Source: Neoaquamicrobium sediminum (GTDB lineage: Bacteria; Pseudomonadota; Alphaproteobacteria; Rhizobiales; Rhizobiaceae). Taken from it: a stretch of 64,000 nucleotides of DNA. Position numbers and translations under genes: made by a program. The notes beneath the pieces were generated by a model. It did no database searches and was not told the origin of the DNA. It worked only from the letters and a program-made list of their open reading frames with translations. The stretch lies in NCBI RefSeq assembly GCF_013240295.1, contig NZ_JABETK010000001.1:682001-746000 (forward strand), in the 5' to 3' direction. Of this stretch, positions 48,557 to 55,728 are shown in pieces (within the stretch, counting starts at the first letter, position 1; every line of letters starts with the position of its first letter).

Positions 48557-49105
48557 ATGCCTAAGCTCGATTTCCTCGACTTCCACACGAAGTTCATCGC
48601 CTTCGAGAAGATGGTTCGCGCGAACCGCACCAGGTGCGATACCCGCTTTGCCGAGGTCGTCCACGACCGGCTGGCCGACGCGCTCCAACGCCTTGCCGGC
48701 TTCTGCCGGGAAGGCAACCAGGCAGAAACGATGCTGCGGACCGAAACCGATCCGACCGCCCGCGAGGCTCTTGAGGAGATCATCAACTTCTGCGTGGGTG
48801 ATCTCGAAACCAGCGGTGGTGGTTTCTATCCCTGGCATCTGCTGGATTGCATCGACCCCGAGATGGACTGGGGCGGATACAGAGATCCCGTTGCGGAAAT
48901 GTGGTGCCCTCATCCGATCCCGAAGAGGTTCACCGTCGCCGACGAGCACCTGCACGGGCTCAGCGAGATTATCGCGCGGATCGCGGCCGAGACCGGCATC
49001 CGCTTCACTACCTATCTCTACTACGACTGCATCGGGCCGGAAGGGGCGAAGAGCCTCGATCCCGAAATCTACGAGAAGCCGATCGGCAACCATCGGTACG
49101 GTTGA
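48557..49105 (+). CDS. Hypothetical protein, paralogue A of a duplicated pair
   Basis: A 182-residue acidic protein (MPKLDFLDFHTKFIAFEKMV; HLLDCIDPEMDWGGYRDPV; ARIAAETGIRFTTYLYYDC). No known catalytic motif is recognised. It resembles the next gene mainly in the C-terminal part, where a helix ending in ET(G/R)(I/L)(R/G)F leads to a DP(E/D)I segment. The leader of about 350 bases is shared with that gene. A GC-rich hairpin at 49115-49144 follows. Confidence 0.65.
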   Translation: MPKLDFLDFHTKFIAFEKMVRANRTRCDTRFAEVVHDRLADALQRLAGFCREGNQAETMLRTETDPTAREALEEIINFCVGDLETSGGGFYPWHLLDCIDPEMDWGGYRDPVAEMWCPHPIPKRFTVADEHLHGLSEIIARIAAETGIRFTTYLYYDCIGPEGAKSLDPEIYEKPIGNHRYG

Positions 49106-49114
49106 CGCCGACAG

Positions 49115-49144
49115 GGCGGCAGACGGCGAACGCCGCCTGCCGCC
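49115..49144 (+). terminator. Probable hairpin terminator after paralogue A
   Basis: GGCGGCAG-A-CGGCG pairs with CGCCG-C-CTGCCGCC around an AA loop, followed by TTCTGTCTG. The stem is very GC-rich and close to the stop codon, consistent with an intrinsic terminator with a weak U tract. Confidence 0.55.
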
Positions 49145-49197
49145 TTCTGTCTGTTCCGGTAGCGACTCCGGCCGGATCGACCGGCCTTCACCGCTCA

Positions 49198-49553
49198 TGA
49201 AAGGGGGCAGGCCGCCCCTCTCACGCTCTCCCCATGAAGGAATGGCTGAAGCCCCTCCTTCAAACTTCCTCCCCTGGAAGGGGGTGTGACACCCCTTGCC
49301 AGACCATCCCCGATCCATACGGACACGGCGTCTCGTCGACGCCGTGGCTACTCCTCTCTCTCTGACTTCCCATTTTACGCCAGCCCATCCGGCGTCAAGG
49401 ACATCGCGGTCTCCCCCAATTTTCTTCCGCCGGCCGAAGGCCGACTCCACAAAATCGGTTCCCCCGCTCGCCGCGTAGCGGCCGCTTCGCGGTCCCTGAC
49501 CCCTTTGGGCTACAGCGTGGACACCTTTCGTCAGAAACGAAAGGAGAACTTCC
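49198..49553 (+). promoter_or_regulatory. Long duplicated leader, copy 2
   Basis: This matches 48204-48556 over almost its whole length with only scattered changes and small indels. The final hairpin is kept: CCTTTCGT (49524-49531) with ACGAAAGG (49537-49544), loop one base longer. The ribosome-binding AAGGAG is again inside or beside the stem. Confidence 0.7.
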
Positions 49554-50162
49554 ATGTCTGATTGTAGCTACACCCTGCTCTTCGCAAAGCTCAGCGGCTT
49601 CCGCGTTCTGGTCCTGGCCAATCGCCTGGGTTGCGACAACGATCTTGCGCGGCAGGCGCACGATGCCCTCGTCAGGCATCTCGACAGGCTCATCGGCCTT
49701 CTGCGCCAGGAATCGAACGCCCATCTTGCGCTTGCCCGCAACACCGATCCCGCCCAGGCCGAAGACCTCGACGAGGATCTCCACCATGCGCGGTGCCTCA
49801 TCGACGACTTCATCCACGAGGGGCGACACGCGCTGCTCGACTTCGTGGACGTCGATCATTTCACGCATGAGTGGTATGACCGCTATGAAGGCACCTGGCG
49901 GTGGGGCACCAACCCCGTCATGAACGATGTGTCCAACCGGACGCTCTGTGGCCTGCGCGAAATCATGCACCGTATCTGGCGGGAAACCCGGCTGGGCTTC
50001 GACGCCTATCTCGACGAGGTTTCCAGTGAGAAGGTCGATCCCGACATCTTCTGGGAAATCCCGCCGGTGCGCGAGGCGCCGGTGGATGACATCGAGGGCG
50101 AGGACGACGGATACGGCTACGAGGATCGCTGCTGCGACCTCCCGCACGGCCCGGACAGGTAG
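49554..50162 (+). CDS. Hypothetical protein, paralogue B of a duplicated pair
   Basis: A 202-residue acidic protein (MSDCSYTLLFAKLSGFRVLV; DFVDVDHFTHEWYDRYEG; MHRIWRETRLGFDAYLDEV; DPDIFWEIPPV). It shares overall plan and the C-terminal region with the preceding protein but is strongly diverged. Function unknown. A perfect 13-bp hairpin follows its stop. Confidence 0.65.
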   Translation: MSDCSYTLLFAKLSGFRVLVLANRLGCDNDLARQAHDALVRHLDRLIGLLRQESNAHLALARNTDPAQAEDLDEDLHHARCLIDDFIHEGRHALLDFVDVDHFTHEWYDRYEGTWRWGTNPVMNDVSNRTLCGLREIMHRIWRETRLGFDAYLDEVSSEKVDPDIFWEIPPVREAPVDDIEGEDDGYGYEDRCCDLPHGPDR

Positions 50163-50171
50163 CTGTCCGTC

Positions 50172-50201
50172 GGCGACAGGCGGCTTCGGCCGCCTGTCGC
50201 C
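50172..50201 (+). terminator. UUCG-loop hairpin terminator after paralogue B
   Basis: GGCGACAGGCGGC pairs perfectly with GCCGCCTGTCGCC around the stable tetraloop TTCG, nine bases after the stop codon, followed by TTCG. It is a good candidate for an intrinsic terminator. Confidence 0.7.
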
Positions 50202-50255
50202 TTCGCCTTGGTGCTGGCAGCAGATCGGGCCGGATCGACCGGCCTCCATCGCTTA

Positions 50256-50345
50256 TGAAAGGGGGCAAGCCGCCCTCTCACGCTCTCCCCATGAAGGAAG
50301 GGCTGAAGCCCCTCCTTCAAACATCCTCCCCTGGGAAGGAGGGAC
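50256..50345 (+). repeat. Truncated third copy of the duplicated leader
   Basis: About 90 bases repeat the beginning of the leaders at 48204 and 49198 (TGAAAGGGGGCA, CTCTCACGCTCTCCCCATGA, CCTCCTTCAAACATCCTCCC), and the 40 bases before it also match the stretch before copy 2. The 3' half, including the ribosome-binding-site hairpin, is missing and no paralogous gene follows. Confidence 0.7.
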
Positions 50346-51067
50346 GGTTCCCTCCACCTCCTTCCCAAACCCATCCTCCTCTCCCTGACATTCAGCCTGG
50401 TCGCGGATGGTGCGATCGGCCGCTCCCGTGACGAAGGGCCTCGACGGCATCTCCACCAGCTCTGCGAACCTCGCTCATGACGGGCTGGCCGCCGGTATCC
50501 GCTCCGGCTCCGCATCGCCGTCTCCGCATCTTGCCGGCGTGAAACGCCACCGGTCGGCATGATCGCGTGTGTGGTGGTCTCGACGTTCTGGCTGTCGGCC
50601 CACCGAGGCGTGGCAGGGCAGCGTGCCGAAGCATGCTTCATCCCCTTCAGGCGCGCACGATCCGTCGCCGTGGCCGCCGAAACGGAGACGGCGCATTCGC
50701 CCGGAAGCCGGTGCCGGCATTCTCCCTCATCTGCCATCCGAGATCGGCATCTGCGTGAGACAGGCGTGGTGATCGCGGTGTTTCCGGACACGGCGCGGGT
50801 TCGAGGCCGCGACCGATGGCCGGGCCGGCAAGGAGGAAGGTTCTGCGGGTTCTCCGTGATGCGTTCGCGGAATGACATGCCCTCCGACTGACTGATCCCC
50901 TACGGCCGAGCGGTTTCCGCCCTCAACCCCCGCGGCTCCGGACCGTGTTGGCGCGAAGCGCCTGCCCGCCCCACTCCGGGCCTTAAGGGTTGCTGTCGGC
51001 TCCCGGCGACCGTGGCCGGGTCTCGTCGGAGGGACGGTCCCTCCGATTGAAGTAACGGAGAACTACC
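50346..51067. other. Non-coding stretch before ssb
   Basis: The 720 bases have no open frame with convincing coding character on either strand. The end is the ssb leader, where CGGAGGGA (51027-51034) pairs with TCCCTCCG (51038-51045) around CGG shortly before the AACGGAG ribosome-binding site. Confidence 0.45.
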
Positions 51068-51469
51068 ATGCAGAACATTGTCCTTCTCGCCGGCAACATC
51101 GGACAGGACCCCGAGGGCCGCACCACCATGAACAACACGCGCATCGTCCACTTCCCCCTGGCCACCTCGCGCCCCCGCTACGCGGAAGGCAAGGTTCTGC
51201 GGGACAAGGACGGCTACCGGGTCCAGGAGACCGAATGGCACCGCATCACCTGCTTCAACGGCCTCGGCAAGACGGTCGAAGAGAATTGCCAGAAGGGGAC
51301 GAAGGTGCTGGTCCGCGGCCGTATCCACTACACGAAGTGGACCGACAAGGAGAACGTCGAGCGCTACAGCACGGAGATCATCGCCGAGACGGTGGACTTC
51401 CTGACCTGGCCGAAGCGTGAGGACGACAGCCGCGGCGCCAACGATCCCGACGACGAGATCCCGTTCTGA
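51068..51469 (+). CDS. ssb: Single-stranded DNA-binding protein
   Basis: A 133-residue SSB with an OB fold (MQNIVLLAGNIGQDPEGRTT; VQETEWHRITCFNGLGKTVE; KVLVRGRIHYTKWTDKENVE) and the canonical acidic tail DDEIPF that docks partner proteins. Conjugative elements often carry their own ssb to coat incoming single-stranded DNA. A strong terminator hairpin follows. Confidence 0.94.
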   Translation: MQNIVLLAGNIGQDPEGRTTMNNTRIVHFPLATSRPRYAEGKVLRDKDGYRVQETEWHRITCFNGLGKTVEENCQKGTKVLVRGRIHYTKWTDKENVERYSTEIIAETVDFLTWPKREDDSRGANDPDDEIPF

Positions 51470-51484
51470 AAGGAGGTGTCGAGA

Positions 51485-51515
51485 GCCCGGCGGCGAAAGC
51501 CGCCGGGCCTTCTTC
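51485..51515 (+). terminator. Intrinsic terminator after ssb
   Basis: GCCCGGCGGC (51485-51494), loop GAAA, and GCCGCCGGGC (51499-51508) form a perfect 10-bp stem with a GNRA tetraloop followed by CTTCTTC. It is 15 bases past the ssb stop. Between here and 51928 I see no gene, only a hairpin before the next small frame. Confidence 0.75.
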
Positions 51516-51928
51516 ATGTTCGCGGCCAGAAACTTCGCGACCCGGCGTCGAGCCTTCCCGCAACGCTCACTCGACTTCTCGCCCTGTCCCGGCCTGAGCA
51601 TATCCGCTGCCGATCCGCTGCCAGGTGGCGGGCAGGCATCGACGGGCCACCCCCGCGCGAATGCCCGAGCCTGGCACGGAGGTGAGGCCGAGGCCCCCGG
51701 CGCATCTGCGCGAGGACATGCAACTCCGTGGGGAGGAATGCCACCCTGCTCTTTGAGGCTTACCTTGGTTCCAGTCTCGGCCTTCCACGATCAACCCCAA
51801 GGGGTCGGACTATGCGGAGCATGCCGCCGCCGAGGGCTTCGCCCCGGCGGTGATCGCGGCCGCGGCCGAAACGCATCGGGCGCCTGTCGAGCGGGGATGG
51901 CCCCCGCTCCAGATCAGGAGCCGCAGCA

Positions 51929-52096
51929 ATGTCCCTTCCAGACGCGCAAGCCTTCGCCTTCAGCCTCGCCGCCACCCTGCTGGTCACGATCGTCATCTTC
52001 CGCGCCGGCGACGGCACGGTCGGCGTCACACCGGCCGCCGAATTCGACGGCGACGACGACGCCATCATCCGCGAGATCGACCCGTTCGCCCCTTGA
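51929..52096 (+). CDS. Small single-span membrane protein, tentative
   Basis: A 55-residue frame, MSLPDAQAFAFSLAATLLVT..., has one hydrophobic segment (FSLAATLLVTIVIF) followed by an acidic tail (FDGDDDAIIREIDPF). A CAGGAG motif lies about 8 bases before the ATG and a GC hairpin lies just upstream, the same layout as other genes of this element. It is too short for certainty. Confidence 0.5.
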   Translation: MSLPDAQAFAFSLAATLLVTIVIFRAGDGTVGVTPAAEFDGDDDAIIREIDPFAP

Positions 52097-52105
52097 GGGC
52101 GAACG

Positions 52106-52321
52106 TCAGGGTTTCGACACGCGGATCAGCTCGCAGGGATCGACGTCGAGCGCGTCCGCCACCTTTCCGAGAATGCTAACGCTCGCCGAAACCTTGCCGC
52201 GTTCGATCGAGCCGATATAGCGAGCGCTCAGCCCCGAGCGCTCGGCCACTTCTTCCTGCGTCATATCCTTGTCATGGCGCAGCCGACGCATGTTGATCGC
52301 CATGACCTCTTTGAGGTCCAT
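52106..52321 (-). CDS. XRE-family regulator, QseC-like
   Basis: A 71-residue helix-turn-helix protein (MRRLRHDKDMTQEEVAERSG, LSARYIGSIERGK) of the Cro/XRE type. It is divergent from a small DUF2285-domain gene, and the gap holds palindromes that could be its operators. In ICEMlSymR7A the XRE protein QseC sits in this position next to the antiactivator gene qseM and controls it. I assign QseC-like from fold, size and context; direct similarity has not been computed. Confidence 0.75.
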   Translation of the reverse strand: MDLKEVMAINMRRLRHDKDMTQEEVAERSGLSARYIGSIERGKVSASVSILGKVADALDVDPCELIRVSKP

Positions 52322-52348
52322 GACGCATCGGAACCAGAACCGGAATTA

Positions 52349-52370
52349 TCGTTCTAGGAACGATCGTTCC
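52349..52370. promoter_or_regulatory. Overlapping palindromes, candidate QseC-like operator 1
   Basis: Two perfect palindromes overlap: TCGTTCTAGGAACGA (52349-52363) and GGAACGATCGTTCC (52357-52370), so the half-site GGAACGA occurs three times in alternating orientation. The site is 28 bases upstream of the XRE gene start, a good place for autoregulation. Confidence 0.6.
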
Positions 52371-52439
52371 GATTCGATATGGTCAACCACATGCGCGGAG
52401 ATCGAATGCGTCGCAGCCCGCCGACTTTCTGTCGAATCG

Positions 52440-52457
52440 CGGAATGGAAGCATTCCG
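52440..52457. promoter_or_regulatory. Inverted repeat, candidate operator 2
   Basis: CGGAATG and CATTCCG are perfect inverted 7-mers around GAAG, between operator 1 and the DUF2285 gene. The half-site resembles that of operator 1 only loosely (GGAA). It may tune the qseM-like promoter. Confidence 0.45.
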
Positions 52458-52546
52458 AGAATCTTCGATGCCAGTCGCGGAACTTCTATTGCACCTCAAA
52501 GCGATGACGTATTTGTGAACTACTTGCGCGAGGAAGTAAGGACACG

Positions 52547-52812
52547 ATGATGAGCAAATCCCCTTCAAGGACAGCCCTCCGCTGACCGACAGGGTGAATG
52601 CCTATGACGAAGCCAACCTCGCAACCTATCTGCGCCTTCTCGACGCCGCCGCGGAGGGCGCGGACTGGCGAGAAGTCGCGAAGATCGTGTTCGCCCTCGA
52701 CGTCGACGCCAATCCCGAACGCGCGAAGCGGATGCACGACACCCATCTCGCCCGCGCCCGCTGGATGACGGAGAAGGGCTACAAGCATCTGCTGGAACCA
52801 CGCATGCAATGA
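52547..52812 (+). CDS. Small DUF2285 protein, QseM-like antiactivator, frame broken once
   Basis: The conserved part (YDEANLATYLRLLDAAAEGADW, KRMHDTHLARARWMTEKGY) is the DUF2285 domain, which is also the C-terminal domain of the FseA-like protein just downstream. With one added C in the four-C run 52560-52563 the frame starts at ATGATGAGC after an AAGGA motif, giving about 88 residues. Without it, only a GTG start at 52594 (72 residues) is possible. In ICEMlSymR7A the small protein QseM binds and inhibits both TraR and FseA. The assignment is by domain and context. Confidence 0.72.
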
Positions 52813-52967
52813 TGGGTGGCGCATCACCGCATCGTTGACGACAGCGCGACCTCGGATTGCTCGCCCAGGTCGAGATTTCCATTCCGATTTTCCATCTTCA
52901 CGCGAGGTCGACCCCGCCAATACTCGAATCATCCCGATGGCAAAGACCGGGCGGGGAGGATTTCGAC

Positions 52968-53784
52968 ATGGAGCCGCTGCACGACTGGCGATCACCGCAG
53001 TTCGAGGAACATCTGGGCCGTCTCGACCGGGGCGGCGTGTCGTTCGAGTTTCTTCGTCGCAACCGTGAATACCGGCAGGACTATGCCGACACGCTGGCAA
53101 GGGTCGCCTCCGGCGGTGCGGGCAAGGCAGAGGCAATATCGCGCCTGTCCCGCCGCTGGGGGCTCGCCTTTCCCGGCGGACCCCTCTGCATCGGCCTTGA
53201 GCGTTCGGCCCGTCTGGCTACCCCAGGTCTTCCCTGCCGTGCTCATTGTCATGGTTGCCCCCGAAGGCTTTGCAGCTTCTTCACTTCCTGATCCGCGCAC
53301 GCTGCCTGTCCTCGGCGAGGTGGTCGGCGACGGCTTTCACGCCGTCGCCGAAGATGAGGCCGGGGATCACCGGCTCTGGCTCCGGTATGGCAAAGAACCG
53401 GCCAGCGCAGGCATCTTCCTTCCATTCGACGAGCATTTCTGGTGGCGTCACAGAAATGCGGGCCGCCTGAAGCGGCGCCTCGACGGAAAGCCGTCCGGTC
53501 CCTGGCCGCGCCAGCAGCGACTCTCCGCCTTCCAGATTCGTCGCGCCGCCCTGATGCTGCGCGCTTGGGACGGCGTCGAATCCGGTGCCTCGCGCCGCGT
53601 TGTCGCCGCCGTCCTCATCAACCGGACGGTCGAGACAATGCGCGCACTCGACTGGCAGAACGCTCCGGAGCGGCGGCGGCTCGCCCGTATCCTGGCGGCC
53701 GCTCGCCGTCAGATCGAGAGCGGCTATCTGCGCTGGCTCACCCCGCAGGGATCGCGCGGCCACCGCAAACGCGATCGAGACTGA
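52968..53784 (+). CDS. fseA: FseA-like excision activator made by +1 programmed frameshift
   Basis: Two overlapping frames encode one protein. Frame one (52968-53291) starts MEPLHDWRSPQFEEHLGRL and reaches RRWGLAFP; unshifted it ends after 107 residues. The +1 frame from 53173 continues PADPSASALSVRPVW and the DUF2285 region to RRQIESGYLRWLTP at 53784. The crossover codon is UUU (53169-53171) followed by C, so tRNA-Phe can slip from UUU to UUC. This is the mechanism shown for FseA of Mesorhizobium ICEMlSymR7A (msi172-msi171). The fused product is about 271 residues. The next gene is rdfS-like, the known target of FseA. Confidence 0.82.
53169..53172 (+). promoter_or_regulatory. UUU-C +1 slippage site in fseA
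   Basis: The in-frame codons GCC UUU CCC GGC could instead be read GCC U UUC CCG GCG after one forward slip of tRNA-Phe. The downstream +1 frame is open for more than 200 codons and has the coding pattern of the family. No second base change is needed to join the frames. Confidence 0.78.
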
Positions 53785-53804
53785 CTCGCCAGCAGGCCCG
53801 CTCG

Positions 53805-53833
53805 AAGGGGGACACTTCTCCTAAGACCCCCTT
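53805..53833. terminator. Inverted repeat between fseA and rdfS
   Basis: AAGGGGG (53805-53811) and CCCCCTT (53827-53833) are perfect inverted repeats with a 15-base loop, followed by ATTATTGT. It may end the fseA transcript. Because FseA is expected to activate rdfS, an operator role in this 136-base gap is also possible. Confidence 0.5.
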
Positions 53834-53920
53834 ATTATTGTCACTCCGTTGGACCGCTGATTTTTCGCCATCGTCGCACCTGACTCGCCGTTCTCACGGC
53901 GGCCCCGACGGAGGCCGATC

Positions 53921-54187
53921 ATGGACAACATCACCGACAGCAACTGGCCGCGCTTCGTGCGGACCCCGGAGGCGGCGCGCCTCCTCGACCTGTCTCCCCG
54001 CACGCTGGAAAAGCACCGCTGCGACGGGACCGGGCCGATCTACCATAAGCTCGGCGGCCGCGTGGTCTACGCCGTCGCCGACCTGCAAGCCTGGATCGAC
54101 GCCAGCGCCCGTCAATCGACCTCCGAGCCGGCGACGCCGGGCCTGCCCGCGTCGCGCGACACGGGCGCGGCCGACGCTCCCCGCTAA
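53921..54187 (+). CDS. rdfS: RdfS-like recombination directionality factor (excisionase)
   Basis: An 88-residue protein has a winged helix-turn-helix of the AlpA/excisionase type: FVRTPEAARLLDLSPRTLEK followed by the wing GPIYHKLGGRVVYAVADLQAW, and a disordered Pro/Ala-rich tail. RdfS drives the excisive direction of the ICE integrase. It lies directly after the fseA-like gene and before repA, as expected for the control module of this ICE class. Confidence 0.82.
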   Translation: MDNITDSNWPRFVRTPEAARLLDLSPRTLEKHRCDGTGPIYHKLGGRVVYAVADLQAWIDASARQSTSEPATPGLPASRDTGAADAPR

Positions 54188-54194
54188 CGACCGC

Positions 54195-55058
54195 ATGACC
54201 GGGCGCCGCACATATCAGGGCCAGCAGCTCGAACTTTTCCGGGCGCGTTCCGGCGAGATCGCCGCGCGCGACGCCCAAGACCTCATGTCCTGGCCCTTCT
54301 TCTCGCTCGGCAAATCGCGCCGCATCACGCCGATCGACTTCCGCATGGGCGATGTGTCGATCCGCGTCGAGGCGACGGCCGAGCACGGCATGGCTACGAT
54401 CTGGGATGCCGACGTGCTGATCTGGGCCGCAAGCCAGATCGTCGACGCGCGCGACCGTGGCCTCTCCACCTCGCGGTTCATGGCGTCCACCTCCTACGAG
54501 ATCCTCACCTTCATCGGCCGCACCGATTCCGGCTTGAACTACGACAGGCTGAAGGCAGCGCTGGACAGGCTGCAATCGACCACCATCGTCACCTCGATCC
54601 GCCAGCCATCCGAGCGCCGCCGGCACCGCTTCTCTTGGATCGCGGAGTGGAAGGAGCGGCTCGACGCGCAGGGACGGTCTCTCGGCATCGAGCTGATCCT
54701 GCCGGACTGGTTCTATGCCGGCGTTCTCGACGACGCCCTCGTGCTGACCATCGACCGCGACTATTTCGGGCTGACCGGCGGCCTCGAACGCTGGCTCTAC
54801 CGGCTCGTGCGCAAGCATGGCGGCCGGCAGAGCGGCGGCTGGAGCTTCGACGTTCCGCATCTTCATCTCAAGTCCGGAAGCCTCTCGCCGCTCCGGCGAT
54901 TCCGCTTCGAGCTGCGCGCCATCGTCCAGCGCCAGCCGCTGCCCGGCTACCGCCTGGCGCTGGACGATGCTCCCGATGGCCGGCAGCGCCTGACCTTCCA
55001 GCCGATCGGTGAGCAGCCAATGCCGCGCCGCCGCGGGCGTGCGGGAGTGGCATCATGA
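54195..55058 (+). CDS. Replication initiator protein A (RPA) family
   Basis: A 287-residue plasmid-type initiator: LELFRARSGEIAARDAQDLM, then SWPFFSLGKSRRITPIDFRMG, ADVLIWAASQIVDARDRGL, TSYEILTFIGRTDSGLNYDR, and RWLYRLVRKHGG. RPA-family proteins bind iterons to start replication. Three iteron-like repeats lie just downstream. An ICE with its own initiator can replicate after excision, helping its maintenance. The ATG is seven bases after the rdfS stop. Confidence 0.86.
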   Translation: MTGRRTYQGQQLELFRARSGEIAARDAQDLMSWPFFSLGKSRRITPIDFRMGDVSIRVEATAEHGMATIWDADVLIWAASQIVDARDRGLSTSRFMASTSYEILTFIGRTDSGLNYDRLKAALDRLQSTTIVTSIRQPSERRRHRFSWIAEWKERLDAQGRSLGIELILPDWFYAGVLDDALVLTIDRDYFGLTGGLERWLYRLVRKHGGRQSGGWSFDVPHLHLKSGSLSPLRRFRFELRAIVQRQPLPGYRLALDDAPDGRQRLTFQPIGEQPMPRRRGRAGVAS

Positions 55059-55117
55059 TCGCGCCCAGGACCTCGCTCCACCGCAGTCGTGGAAAGCCTG
55101 TGGATGGAACCGTACTA

Positions 55118-55174
55118 TCGGGAACGCCGATTCCCGTCTTTTCGGGAACGCGAATCCCGTACCATCGGGAACGC
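55118..55174. repeat. Three iteron-like direct repeats, candidate origin
   Basis: TCGGGAACGC occurs at 55118, 55142 and 55165, a period of 24 then 23 bases; the first two are followed by (G)ATTCCCGT-type half-sites that make each unit partly palindromic. They lie 60 bases after repA. The remaining part of the 55059-55329 gap includes a short AAGAATCC/GGATTCTT hairpin (55236-55254). A RepA binding site is the likely role. Confidence 0.6.
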
Positions 55175-55329
55175 GACCGGCCGGCAAGCATCGGATTCGA
55201 CAGGCGGAATCCGGCCCCTCTAACTTCCCTAACTGAAGAATCCTTCGGATTCTTGCTAACGCGCCCTCCTATTTCACGAAATCGCGGACAATGGCGCCGA
55301 AGCCTGATCGGCATGCGGAGGATCGCGCC

Positions 55330-55728
55330 ATGACGATCCTGACCGGGGATTGCCGCAACCTGATGCCGGCGCGCACCGTGCGGCGCAAGAAGCCACCGCC
55401 GCATACCGGCCGGATCGACGCCGGCCACTATGTCAGCGAGGACGGCGGCCCGCGGCTGATGCGCTCCGTCATCTTCCTGCGCAACGCGCATGGACGCGCC
55501 ATCCACCCCACGGAAAAGCCCGTCTTCCTCCTCGAAATCCTGATCCGCACGAGCTGCCCGCCCGGCGGCCTGGTCGGCGACTGGTTCGCCGGTTCCAGTG
55601 CTGCCGGCGAAGCCTGCCGGCTGACCGGCCGGCGCTATCTCGGCTGCGAGATCGACGCGGCGATGGCCGAGCGCGCGCGGGCGCGCATCGCGTCCGTGCT
55701 GCCCTTCACGGAAGGGACACCGCCATGA
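55330..55728 (+). pseudogene. Remnant of a DNA methyltransferase (internal deletion)
   Basis: This 132-residue frame begins like an N4/N6 DNA methyltransferase (MTILTGDCRNLMP) and ends like one (HPTEKPVFLLEIL, GDWFAGSSAAGEACRLTGRRYLGCEID), but the middle third is missing, including the DPPY/NPPY catalytic motif. It therefore should not methylate DNA, although the AdoMet-binding FAGS motif is preserved. It overlaps the DUF2840 start by four bases, so its translation may still help express downstream genes. Confidence 0.75.

Noticed and set aside
50117..50878. 253-codon minus-strand frame in the gap before ssb
   Set aside because: Composition is Arg/Ser-rich shadow-like; it covers the terminator and the truncated leader repeat and has no start signal or family.
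52547..52812. A second programmed frameshift in the qseM-like gene
   Set aside because: The break requires an added base in a C run, the same type as the probable assembly errors elsewhere, and lacks the UUU-C motif. Error is the simpler explanation.
55236..55254. AAGAATCC/GGATTCTT hairpin as a terminator of repA
   Set aside because: The stem is short, and the downstream sequence is not U-rich; its distance of about 180 bases from the stop makes the role doubtful.
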